Part shown: positions 8,107-16,064 of the stretch, in pieces | How the letters are laid out: every line of letters starts with the position of its first letter | Numbering within the stretch: position 1 is the first letter of the stretch | NCBI GenBank assembly: GCA_002702895.1 | Contig: PACX01000014.1 | Coordinates: 40,589 to 88,063 of the forward strand | Direction: 5' to 3' | Origin: Flavobacteriaceae bacterium | GTDB lineage: Bacteria; Bacteroidota; Bacteroidia; Flavobacteriales; Flavobacteriaceae | Length of the DNA stretch: 47,475 nucleotides | Notes under the pieces: model-generated | Told to the model about the DNA's origin: nothing | What the model saw: only the letters and a program-made list of their open reading frames with translations | Database searches by the model: none | Made by a program: the position numbers and the translations under genes

Positions 8107-9444
8107 ATGTCAGATACTTTAATAAAAAATGCTCAGGTAATAAATGAAGGAAAAATATTTAAATCTGATATTTTAATTAAAGAAGGTTTAATAAGTGAAA
8201 TAGCCAATAATATTGAGATTAAAAGTCAGTATAAATTAATAGATGCTGCTAATAAAATTTTAATTCCTGGTGTAATTGATGATCAAGTCCATTTTAGAGA
8301 GCCAGGATTAACTCATAAAGCTACAATAAATTCAGAGTCAAAAGCAGCAATAGCTGGAGGTGTTACCTCTTTTATTGAAATGCCAAATACAATTCCACAA
8401 ACTACAACAATTAATGATCTTGAAAATAAATTTAAAATAGCTAAAAATAATTCATATGCTAATTACTCTTTTATGTTTGGCGGAACAAATGATAATATTG
8501 ATGAAATTAAAAAACTAGATACTAAAAATGTAGCTGCATTAAAACTGTTTTTAGGATCATCAACTGGAAATATGTTAGTTGATGATAAAAATATACTAAA
8601 AGAAATTTTTGAAACAACAGATTTATTAATTGCAGTACACAGTGAAGATGAAAAAATTATAAATAAAAATTTAAATCATTACATATCTATGTATGGAAAT
8701 GATATTCCTTTTAAATATCATCCAAAAATTAGATCAGAAGAAGCTTGTTTTGAATCAACAGTAAAAATTATAAAATTAGCAAAAGAGACTCAAGCTAGAC
8801 TTCATGTTTTTCATTTATCTACTAAAAGTGAATCTCTTTTATTTAGAAATGATATTCCTCTAAGAGATAAAAAAATTACATCAGAAGTTTGTATTCATCA
8901 TTTGTGGTTTTCAGATGATGATTATAATGAAAAAAAATCCTTAATAAAATGGAACCCAGCGATAAAGTCTAAACATGATAGAGAAGCACTTTGGGAAGCT
9001 TTGAATAATGATAAAATAGATGTGATTGCAACTGATCATGCCCCTCATACTATTGAAGAAAAATCAAAAAAATATTTAGAATGTCCATCGGGAGGACCAT
9101 TAGTTCAGCATGGATTAGTTTCAATGATACAGCATTATTTTAATAATAAAATAACTTTAGAAAAAATTGTAACTAAAATGTGTCATAATCCTGCTGATTT
9201 ATTTCAAATTAAAAACAGAGGATATATTAGAAAGGGTTATTTAGCTGATTTAGTATTAATTGATTTAAAAAAACCATGGAAAGTAGAAAAAAATAATATT
9301 TTATATAAATGTAATTGGTCACCATTTGAAAATTATGTATTTGATTCAAAAGTCACACATACATTTATTAATGGAAAGTTAGCGTATAATGATGGAAAGT
9401 TTGATCCTATTCCTCATGGTGTAAAATTAACATTTGACAGATGA
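8107..9444 (+). CDS. pyrC: Dihydroorotase (class I type)
   Basis: Amidohydrolase-fold enzyme of 445 aa that cyclises N-carbamoyl-aspartate to dihydroorotate in pyrimidine synthesis. Visible family motifs are VHFREPGLTHK (61-71), the strand AALKLFLGSS bearing the probable carbamylated Lys, HSEDE, HVFHLST and ATDHAPHT. The first metal-binding His of the usual HxH is Gln here (Q60, with H62 kept); I believe this DQVHFREPG form is common in Bacteroidota and is not evidence of inactivity. The gene starts 6 bases after the glycosyltransferase and overlaps the next gene by ATGA, so the trio is one operon. Confidence 0.93.
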   Translation: MSDTLIKNAQVINEGKIFKSDILIKEGLISEIANNIEIKSQYKLIDAANKILIPGVIDDQVHFREPGLTHKATINSESKAAIAGGVTSFIEMPNTIPQTTTINDLENKFKIAKNNSYANYSFMFGGTNDNIDEIKKLDTKNVAALKLFLGSSTGNMLVDDKNILKEIFETTDLLIAVHSEDEKIINKNLNHYISMYGNDIPFKYHPKIRSEEACFESTVKIIKLAKETQARLHVFHLSTKSESLLFRNDIPLRDKKITSEVCIHHLWFSDDDYNEKKSLIKWNPAIKSKHDREALWEALNNDKIDVIATDHAPHTIEEKSKKYLECPSGGPLVQHGLVSMIQHYFNNKITLEKIVTKMCHNPADLFQIKNRGYIRKGYLADLVLIDLKKPWKVEKNNILYKCNWSPFENYVFDSKVTHTFINGKLAYNDGKFDPIPHGVKLTFDR

Positions 9445-9824
9445 AAAAAACAATTGTTGTATTAGTCTTAGTAATGCTTTTTTCATGTATTAATAATGAA
9501 AGAAATACTCCTAAGAACTTAATGACAGAGGATCAAATGGTAGATTTTTTATTGGATATTAATATAATTAATTCAAGTAGAGCTTTTAGAAATAAATCTG
9601 AATTAAATTATTATAATATTAAAGATTCATTACTATTTAAAAAACATAAAATTGATTCAACAATTTTTTCTGAAAGTAATTTTTATTACGCATCAAATCC
9701 TAAGTTATATTTAAATATTTATTCAAAACTTGAAACAAAGTTAAAAAGCTTAAAAGATTCTCTTTCTAAAGATTTAGAGGAAAAAACTAAAATTAGAAAT
9801 GATTCTTTAAAAAAAATTAATTAA
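9441..9824 (+). CDS. DUF4296 domain-containing lipoprotein
   Basis: 127-aa predicted lipoprotein: basic start, hydrophobic stretch, and a lipobox ending in C16 (LFSC). The conserved part is the MTEDQMVDFLLDINIINSS segment near residues 29-47, which matches the DUF4296 family; the rest is Lys/Ser-rich and probably helical, with a charged C-terminal tail. DUF4296 genes are commonly found directly after dihydroorotase in Flavobacteriia, as here, overlapping it by 4 bases. Function unknown. Its 3' end overlaps the convergent epimerase gene by 8 bases. Confidence 0.78.
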   Translation: MKKTIVVLVLVMLFSCINNERNTPKNLMTEDQMVDFLLDINIINSSRAFRNKSELNYYNIKDSLLFKKHKIDSTIFSESNFYYASNPKLYLNIYSKLETKLKSLKDSLSKDLEEKTKIRNDSLKKIN

Positions 9825-10818
9825 ACTGATTTTTAAATATTTGACAAGTTTCTTCAATTGATTTCTCAATTTTTTTGAATTTATAATTAAGTTTTGATGA
9901 AATTTTAGAATTTGAATAATTAGCAGAAGAATTTGATGATTCAATAGAAGCCCTATTTAATCTTCTTCTTTTCCCTTTTATTTTACTTATTATAAAATCA
10001 TATACAAGAGCTATTTCCATCAAAATCTTTCCAGCTTTTTTCTTAGGTGGATTTATATTTAATGAGTTGCTTACTTTTATAAAAAACTTTTTAAATGTCC
10101 AATTTTCAGCAACTAATATGAATCTTTCTGAAAAAATGTTTTTATCCATCAATTCATACATTATTTTAACTACGTCTTTAACACAAATAAAACCTGTCTT
10201 CCCCACTGGGTAATAATTCATTCCTCTACTTATTTGTGTAAAAAAAGCTCCGCTTCCTCTTTTCCAAAACCCACTTCCAACTATTACTCCAGGATTTACA
10301 ATTACAGCGTTAAGACCTTCAGAAATTCCTCTCCATACTTCCATTTCTGCATTCTTCTTTGTTTTGGAATATGGATTTTTATTATCTATCCACTCAGTAT
10401 TTTCGTCAGTAAATTTACTTGTGCTTAATCCAATTGCAGCAATAGTACTGACATAACATAATTTTTTAATTTTATAATCTATTGCACAATTAATTACATT
10501 TGCAGTTCCTTCAACATTTATTTTTTGCATAGATTTTAAATCATTTTTATCAAAAGAAATAAATGCTGCACAGTGGTATACTTCGCTAACATTTTTAAAG
10601 GCGTTGGATAGGCTTTCCAAATCATTTATATCTCCATCTATCCAATTTATTCTATTAAATAATTTTAAATCATTTTTTGAATATGATAAAAAAACTTTTT
10701 TTACATTTTCTATATTACTACTACTTCTTTTTAGAGCAATAACTTTTTTATTATTAGAGATTAGAAAATATAATAAATTACAACCAACTAAACCTGTTCC
10801 ACCTGTTACTAGAATCAT
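9817..10818 (-). CDS. NAD(P)-dependent epimerase/dehydratase family protein (extended SDR)
   Basis: 333-aa extended short-chain dehydrogenase. The N-terminal VTGGTGLVG (4-12) is the NAD(P)-binding GxxGxxG motif. The catalytic region is altered in the usual flavobacterial way: CYVSTIAAIG carries the Ser/Thr and NPYSKTKKNAE carries the YxxxK pair. Substrates in the family are NDP-sugars, dihydroflavonol-like or 3-beta-hydroxysteroid-like compounds; nothing in the protein decides among them. It is transcribed alone, divergently from tyrS, and meets the DUF4296 gene tail to tail. Confidence 0.85.
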   Translation of the reverse strand: MILVTGGTGLVGCNLLYFLISNNKKVIALKRSSSNIENVKKVFLSYSKNDLKLFNRINWIDGDINDLESLSNAFKNVSEVYHCAAFISFDKNDLKSMQKINVEGTANVINCAIDYKIKKLCYVSTIAAIGLSTSKFTDENTEWIDNKNPYSKTKKNAEMEVWRGISEGLNAVIVNPGVIVGSGFWKRGSGAFFTQISRGMNYYPVGKTGFICVKDVVKIMYELMDKNIFSERFILVAENWTFKKFFIKVSNSLNINPPKKKAGKILMEIALVYDFIISKIKGKRRRLNRASIESSNSSANYSNSKISSKLNYKFKKIEKSIEETCQIFKNQFN

Positions 10819-10869
10819 AAGTCTAATGTACTATTTTTTGAATTACTTTTTTCTTTTATTTTAGAGATA

Positions 10870-10877
10870 TATATTTG
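10870..10877 (+). promoter_or_regulatory. Probable -7 promoter box for tyrS
   Basis: TATATTTG is an exact TAnnTTTG match ending 14 bases before the GTG start of tyrS. Nineteen bases upstream the -33 triplet reads TTT. Together with the short leader this is a plausible Bacteroidota promoter in the 73-base divergent gap. Confidence 0.5.
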
Positions 10878-10891
10878 TTAAAATTTGTATT

Positions 10892-12187
10892 GTGTCAAAA
10901 AATTTTATTAATGAATTACGTTGGAGAGGAATGCTTCAAGATCTCATTCCAGGATGTGAAGAAAAATTATTAGAAAGTTCATCATCAGGCTATATTGGTT
11001 TTGATCCAACAGCTGATTCATTACACATAGGAAGTCTTGTACAGATTTTAATATTAATGCATTTTCAAAAATTTGGTCATAAACCAATAGTTTTAATTGG
11101 AGGGGCAACTGGTATGATAGGAGATCCCTCTGGAAAATCATCTGAAAGAAATTTATTAAGTAAGACGGATTTAGATAAAAATATTGAGGGAATCAAGACT
11201 CAGTTATCAAAATTTTTAAATTTTGATTCTAAAGAAAAAAATGCTGCTGTTATTTGCAATAATAATGATTGGTTTAATAATATTAAACTTATAGATTTCA
11301 TTCGTGATATTGGAAAACATTTAACTGTAAATTATATGGTTGCTAAGGATTCTGTAAAAAAGAGATTGAGTAAGGACTCTAAAGAAGGTATGTCTTTTAC
11401 AGAATTTACTTATCAAATTATTCAAGCTTATGATTTCTATTATTTATTTAAAAATCAAAATTGTATTCTTCAAATGGGAGGAAGTGACCAATGGGGGAAC
11501 ATTACAAGTGGTACAGAACTAATTAGAAAAAAAACAGGTAAAAAAGTTTATGCTTTAACATGTCCTTTAATTACTAAAACAGATGGCACCAAATTTGGAA
11601 AAACAGAGGATGGTAATGTTTGGTTAGACAAGAATAGGACATCACCATATAAATTTTATCAATATTGGCTGAATATTTCTGATGAGGATGCTATTAAGTA
11701 TGTCAAAATATTTACTTTTTATTCAGAAGATGAAATTAAAAATTTTATAAATGAACATAATAAAAACCCTCATCTTAGATCATTACAAAAAATAATTGCA
11801 TCAGACTTAACTAAATTAGTTCATTCGGATGATGATTTAGAAAAGGCAATTATTGCTTCTAATATTTTATTTGGAAAATCAACTTCAAATGATTTAAGTT
11901 CTTTGGATGAAAATACTTTTTTAGATGTTTTTTCTGGTGTCCCCCAAAAAACAATTTCATTAAAATATTTAAATACAAATCCTTTTGTTCAAGAATTTCT
12001 TTACAAAGTAGGGTTTTTATCGTCAAAATCGGAAATTAATAGAGCCATTAAAGAAAATTCTCTTTCAATAAATAAGGATAAAATAAAGGATATGGATAGA
12101 ATATCTAAATCAAATTTAATTTGTGATAAATATATTTTAGCACAAAGGGGGAAAAAGAATTATTTTTTAATTGTCATTAAACATTAG
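10892..12187 (+). CDS. tyrS: Tyrosine--tRNA ligase
   Basis: 431-aa class I aminoacyl-tRNA synthetase that charges tRNA-Tyr. It has the HIGH-type signature HIGS (45-48) following GFDPTADSL, the tyrosine-binding YDFYYLF and MGGSDQWGNI segments, the KMSKS-type loop KFGKT, and a C-terminal S4-like RNA-binding domain from about residue 365. The length fits bacterial TyrRS. The start is GTG at 10892; no ATG precedes the conserved N-terminus. The 3' end overlaps the convergent acyl-transferase gene by 21 bases. Confidence 0.97.
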   Translation: MSKNFINELRWRGMLQDLIPGCEEKLLESSSSGYIGFDPTADSLHIGSLVQILILMHFQKFGHKPIVLIGGATGMIGDPSGKSSERNLLSKTDLDKNIEGIKTQLSKFLNFDSKEKNAAVICNNNDWFNNIKLIDFIRDIGKHLTVNYMVAKDSVKKRLSKDSKEGMSFTEFTYQIIQAYDFYYLFKNQNCILQMGGSDQWGNITSGTELIRKKTGKKVYALTCPLITKTDGTKFGKTEDGNVWLDKNRTSPYKFYQYWLNISDEDAIKYVKIFTFYSEDEIKNFINEHNKNPHLRSLQKIIASDLTKLVHSDDDLEKAIIASNILFGKSTSNDLSSLDENTFLDVFSGVPQKTISLKYLNTNPFVQEFLYKVGFLSSKSEINRAIKENSLSINKDKIKDMDRISKSNLICDKYILAQRGKKNYFLIVIKH

Positions 12188-13135
12188 GTTGCATCCTCTA
12201 ATTTCAGCCTCACTAATTCTACCACTAATTGTATAGGACTTATTTTTAAAAACTTCTCCTACATCATTAGTTGCTACAAAAGCACATGAATGTTCATTTG
12301 CTAGGTCAATTATATTTATAGCTCCTCTTCCAAATTTTGAAACCATTAAAGGATTATTTATATTTCTAATTAATGTTTTCATCCAGGGAGGATTTATAAA
12401 CTTTCCATTTTTAAAAGAATAGGCTTGTGAGAATAACTCTGTCATTCCATATTCTGAATGTATATGATTTGTGCCGAAAGCTTTTTTAAGAGTTAAGTGA
12501 AGTTCATCTCTAGTTATTTCTTTTTTTCTTCCTTTCATTCCACCAGTTTCTACAATAATCAAATTTTTCATTTCAACAGGATATTTCTTTGCAAAATCTA
12601 TTAAAGCATAACTAACTCCAAAAAGAATTATTTTTTTTTTCTTATTTCCTAAATCTTTTAAAACAGAAGACAATTTATTATAGTTGTCTAAATAAAATTC
12701 ACTTTCACTGTGATTTGAAGTTTCAATAAAATTATTAACCATAAAAACAAGAGAAGAATTTTTTTGATCAATATAAGATGGGAGAAGCCCTAAAAAAACA
12801 TAATTCTTTATAGGACCATAAAACATTTCAAAACATGTTCTAAAACTTTTAATGTAATTATTAATATTAGAAACATAGTTGATGCTTTTTATTCCACCTG
12901 TTCCACTACTCTTAAAAATATGTGAAATTTTATTTTGATTTGAAATAATTTTGTGAGTTTTAAAAAACTGAATCGGTAAAAACGGAATATCATTTAATTC
13001 CTTTACATCTGATAATTTTATTTTTAATAACTTACAATACTGATTGTAAATTAGGTTGTTGTTGAATTGCCTTTTAAATAAATCAATAGAATTTAATTTA
13101 AAGTCTAATTCAGATTTAATTTTGAATGGATTCAA
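12167..13135 (-). CDS. LuxE-like acyl transferase / acyl-protein synthetase family protein
   Basis: 322 aa resembling the LuxE/acyl-protein synthetase family, part of the adenylate-forming superfamily that includes phenylacetate-CoA ligases. The IPFLPIQFFKTHKI segment and the FKSSGTGG motif (about 73-80), together with EYGMTELFSQ and GEVF in the second half, are the adenylation-type motifs. In Flavobacteriia such proteins stand alone, without the LuxC/LuxD partners. The start is apparently a TTG at 13135. It is divergent from the two-component pair. The enzyme probably activates a carboxylic acid, but its substrate and acceptor are unknown. Confidence 0.75.
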   Translation of the reverse strand: MNPFKIKSELDFKLNSIDLFKRQFNNNLIYNQYCKLLKIKLSDVKELNDIPFLPIQFFKTHKIISNQNKISHIFKSSGTGGIKSINYVSNINNYIKSFRTCFEMFYGPIKNYVFLGLLPSYIDQKNSSLVFMVNNFIETSNHSESEFYLDNYNKLSSVLKDLGNKKKKIILFGVSYALIDFAKKYPVEMKNLIIVETGGMKGRKKEITRDELHLTLKKAFGTNHIHSEYGMTELFSQAYSFKNGKFINPPWMKTLIRNINNPLMVSKFGRGAINIIDLANEHSCAFVATNDVGEVFKNKSYTISGRISEAEIRGCNLMFNDN

Positions 13136-13232
13136 ACTTTTAATTTTAATTAATAAGTTATAAAATTGACTTGTAAATTTAAGTTTATATTAAATAATTG
13201 TTAATTAAAATAGTTAAAAAAATAATTACTAT

Positions 13233-13240
13233 TAATTTTG
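13233..13240 (+). promoter_or_regulatory. Probable -7 promoter box for the two-component operon
   Basis: TAATTTTG matches TAnnTTTG and ends 17 bases before the ATG of the response regulator. The -33 position reads TAG, so the match is partial. It sits in a 122-base AT-rich divergent region in which I see no other clear signal. Confidence 0.45.
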
Positions 13241-13257
13241 AAAAAAGATAACTTATA

Positions 13258-13932
13258 ATGTCAAGTCCGTCAAAAATTCTAATCGTAGATGATGACCCAG
13301 ATATTGTTGAAATTTTAAGATATAACCTTAGTTTAGAGGGTTATGAAGTAAAAACTGCTTTAAATGGAAAAGAAGCAATTAAAAAAGCTAATTTATTTCT
13401 TCCACAAATTATTTTATTAGATGTTATGATGCCAGAAATGAATGGTATTGATGCATGTTCTAAAATCAGGCAAAACCCTTCATTAAATAATTCTCATGTA
13501 ATTTTTTTAAGTGCTAGAGCTGAAGACTTTACCCAATTAGCAGCTTTTGATGCTGGTGGAGATGACTATATCTCAAAGCCTGTAAAACCTAAAATTTTAT
13601 TAAAAAAAATTTCCTCTATTTTTAAAAGAATCAATCCTAATAAAATTGTAAAAATAGATCTAGGCAATATAACTATAAATAAAACTGAGTATAAAGTTAC
13701 AGTTAATAAAAAAGAAATACATTTACCAAGAAAAGAATTTGAATTGTTGTTTCTTTTAGCTTCTACACCAAATAAAGTTTTTAGTCGTGATGAGATTATG
13801 AATAATGTTTGGGGAAATCAAGTAATAGTTGGTGATAGAACAATTGATGTTCATATTAGAAAATTAAGAGAAAAATTAGGAGATTTGTATTTTAAAACAA
13901 TTAAAGGGGTAGGATATAAGATTACTCCATAA
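13258..13932 (+). CDS. Response regulator transcription factor, OmpR/PhoB type
   Basis: 224 aa. Residues 1-125 are a receiver domain with the acidic pocket D11-D13, the phospho-acceptor D55 in ILLDVMMPEM, and the conserved Lys in YISKPVKP. Residues about 130-224 are an OmpR/PhoB winged-helix DNA-binding domain ending in DVHIRKLREKLG and IKGVGYKI. It acts in the cytoplasm as a DNA-binding regulator controlled by the histidine kinase encoded 8 bases downstream. The signal and targets cannot be told from the sequence; a phosphate-type PhoB role is one possibility, as no pst genes are nearby. Confidence 0.93.
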   Translation: MSSPSKILIVDDDPDIVEILRYNLSLEGYEVKTALNGKEAIKKANLFLPQIILLDVMMPEMNGIDACSKIRQNPSLNNSHVIFLSARAEDFTQLAAFDAGGDDYISKPVKPKILLKKISSIFKRINPNKIVKIDLGNITINKTEYKVTVNKKEIHLPRKEFELLFLLASTPNKVFSRDEIMNNVWGNQVIVGDRTIDVHIRKLREKLGDLYFKTIKGVGYKITP

Positions 13933-13939
13933 TGATTTT

Positions 13940-14971
13940 ATGTCTTCATTTAATAAATCAATCTTTCAGTCTTTTACAATTTCTTTCATTCTTAGTTCGT
14001 TATTAGTTTTCGTATTTTATTTATATAATTCGTTTAAAAATGTAAATTTCATTGATTTACTTATTTTTATTATTCCTCTTTTTCTAGTTTCTTTTCTTAT
14101 AATTTATTTTTATTTAGAATTATTTGTTTTAAAAAAAATTAGAAAACTTTATCATGAATTAATTCCAAAAAATAATATTGAAGAAAATGAACTTGTTTCA
14201 ACTAACATGGATCAACTGATAGAGGATCTTAAAAATTTTTCAAAAAAGAGCCAAACTGAAATCAAATCAATGCAAGAAAAAGAGAACTTTAGACGTGATT
14301 TTATAGGAAACTTAGCCCACGAATTAAAAACACCTTTATTTACTTCTCAAAGTTACTTATTAACTCTAATTGATGGTGCACTTAAGGATGAAGAAGTTAA
14401 TCTCAAATATTTAAAAAAAGCAGAAAAAGCTGTAGAAAGATTAATTTTTATTGTAAAAGATTTAGATATGATAACCAAGCTTGAATCAGAAGGTATAAAG
14501 CTAGATAAATCAAAATTTAATATAGTTTCATTAATAAATAATGTTTTTGAAATGCTAGAATTGCAATCAAGTAAAAAACAAATTTCATTTTCTTTAGATT
14601 CACAAATAAAAGAATTAAATGTTTTTGCAGACCAGGAAAAAATTCATCAGGTTTTAACTAATTTAATAGAAAATTCAATAAAATATGGAAAAGAATTAGG
14701 GACTACCGAAGTCTCCATTGAAGATTTAGTTGAAAATAAAGTAATTATTAGGATAACCGATAATGGTCAGGGAATAAAAGAAGTTCATTTTAAAAGATTA
14801 TTTGAAAGATTTTATAGAGTTGAAAGTTCTGGTAGCAGATCAAGTGGAGGTTCTGGTTTGGGCCTTGCTATTGTTAAGCATATAGTAGATGCCCATAATG
14901 AAAAGCTGTATGTAGAGAGTGATTATGGTGTTGGTTCTGAATTTTCCTTTACTTTGGAAAAATCAAATTAA
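13940..14971 (+). CDS. Sensor histidine kinase
   Basis: 343-aa membrane kinase paired with the response regulator. Two N-terminal transmembrane helices (about 10-30 and 38-63) enclose only a very short periplasmic loop, so it probably senses within the membrane or cytoplasm rather than through an outer domain. The HisKA box NLAHELKTP carries phospho-acceptor H127. The ATPase domain shows the N box (LIENSIKYG), G1 (DNGQGI), F box (FERFYRV) and G2 (GGSGLGLAIV). No PAS domain is visible. It follows the regulator by 8 bases and both are probably one transcript. Confidence 0.93.
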   Translation: MSSFNKSIFQSFTISFILSSLLVFVFYLYNSFKNVNFIDLLIFIIPLFLVSFLIIYFYLELFVLKKIRKLYHELIPKNNIEENELVSTNMDQLIEDLKNFSKKSQTEIKSMQEKENFRRDFIGNLAHELKTPLFTSQSYLLTLIDGALKDEEVNLKYLKKAEKAVERLIFIVKDLDMITKLESEGIKLDKSKFNIVSLINNVFEMLELQSSKKQISFSLDSQIKELNVFADQEKIHQVLTNLIENSIKYGKELGTTEVSIEDLVENKVIIRITDNGQGIKEVHFKRLFERFYRVESSGSRSSGGSGLGLAIVKHIVDAHNEKLYVESDYGVGSEFSFTLEKSN

Positions 14972-15009
14972 TTATTTTTAAGTTTGTTTTACTCTTTAAT
15001 AATTATTAA

Positions 15010-15687
15010 TTGGGAAGTAAAAATAAATTAAAAAGATTTATAGAAAACGAAAGTTTTTCAAATGTAATTCAGCCAAATCGAAATGATTTAATATCAAATT
15101 TATTTAAATTCAAAGATAAATGGAATTCTTCTTACTTTAAAAATAATAATCCAATAATTTTAGAATTGGGATGTGGTAAAGGTGAGTATACGATTAATTT
15201 AGCTAAACTTAATCCTGAGAAAAATTATATAGGAATAGATATTAAAGGAGCTAGATTTTGGAGAGGTGCAAAAACTGCGATTAATCAAAAATTAGAAAAT
15301 GTAGTTTTTTTAAGAACTCAAATTGAATTACTTGAATATGTTTTTGGAAATGATGAAATACATGAAATATGGTTAACTTTTCCTGATCCACAAATAAAAT
15401 TTCAAAGAAGAAAGCATCGATTAGTTAATCCTTTTTTTTTAAAAATTTATAAGAAAATATTAATTAAAAAAGGTATAATTCATCTTAAAACCGATAGTGA
15501 ATTTCTTCATGGTTATACACTGGGCTTATTAGAAAATTTAAATATTAAACCTATAATATCTAATCATGATATTTATAAGAATAATAATGCGCCAAGAGAG
15601 GTTATTGAGATTAAAACTCATTATGAGAAGTTGTTCTTAGATGAAGGAAAAAATATATCTTATTTAAGTTTTAAGTTCAATTTTTAA
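15010..15687 (+). CDS. trmB: tRNA (guanosine(46)-N7)-methyltransferase
   Basis: 225-aa SAM-dependent methyltransferase that makes m7G46 in the tRNA variable loop. The SAM-binding motif LELGCGKGEY (56-65), the GIDIKGARFWRGAK segment and the TFPDPQIKFQRRKHRL motif are the TrmB signatures. The start appears to be TTG at 15010; no ATG is available ahead of the conserved region. It follows the histidine kinase by 38 bases and precedes the alkyltransferase-like gene by one base, which suggests that the two downstream genes are co-translated. Confidence 0.95.
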   Translation: MGSKNKLKRFIENESFSNVIQPNRNDLISNLFKFKDKWNSSYFKNNNPIILELGCGKGEYTINLAKLNPEKNYIGIDIKGARFWRGAKTAINQKLENVVFLRTQIELLEYVFGNDEIHEIWLTFPDPQIKFQRRKHRLVNPFFLKIYKKILIKKGIIHLKTDSEFLHGYTLGLLENLNIKPIISNHDIYKNNNAPREVIEIKTHYEKLFLDEGKNISYLSFKFNF

Positions 15688-15688
15688 T

Positions 15689-16021
15689 ATGAATAAAAAA
15701 CTATATTTTTTTAAAAAGGTGTATTCAGTTGTTATTAAAATTCCATACGGAAGGGTTTCTACTTATGGGGCAATAGCAAATTTCTTAGGTACTAAAAAAA
15801 GTGCGAGAGTTGTTGGCTGGGCTATGAATGCTTCGCATGATATTAAGGATATACCTTCTCACAGAGTTGTGAATAGGATAGGGCTTTTAAGTGGAAAAAA
15901 TCATTTTTTTGGAAAAAATCTTATGCAGCAACTATTAGAAAGCGAGGGGATTGAATTAAAAAATGATAAAGTTGTAAATTTTGAAAATATTTTTTGGGAT
16001 CCATCATTTGAATTAAAATAA
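15689..16021 (+). CDS. Alkyltransferase-like protein (MGMT family DNA-binding protein)
   Basis: 110-aa protein matching the DNA-binding domain of O6-alkylguanine-DNA alkyltransferases: IPYGRVSTYGAIA (18-30), the arginine-finger region SARVVGWAM (38-46, R40) and the active-site loop. The reactive Cys of PCHRV is Ser here (IPSHRV, S57), so the protein cannot accept an alkyl group in the standard way. It belongs with the alkyltransferase-like (ATL) proteins, which in E. coli and fission yeast bind O6-alkylguanine and pass the lesion to nucleotide excision repair. That role here is inferred from the family. The final FWDPSFEL is typical of flavobacterial members. Confidence 0.85.
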   Translation: MNKKLYFFKKVYSVVIKIPYGRVSTYGAIANFLGTKKSARVVGWAMNASHDIKDIPSHRVVNRIGLLSGKNHFFGKNLMQQLLESEGIELKNDKVVNFENIFWDPSFELK

Positions 16022-16036
16022 TTGTATTCATAAGCT

Positions 16037-16044
16037 TATATTTG
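16037..16044 (+). promoter_or_regulatory. Probable -7 promoter box for the mrp-nfu-reductase genes
   Basis: TATATTTG is an exact TAnnTTTG match ending 20 bases before the TTG start of mrp. The -33 position 19 bases upstream reads AAA, inside the end of the previous gene, so only the proximal element is convincing. Confidence 0.4.
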
Positions 16045-16064
16045 CTGTTAAAATTTATTCGATT

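Noticed and set aside
10234-10864. Plus-strand ORFs opposite the epimerase gene
   Set aside because: They mirror the conserved SDR gene and their products have no recognisable domain; overlap shadow.
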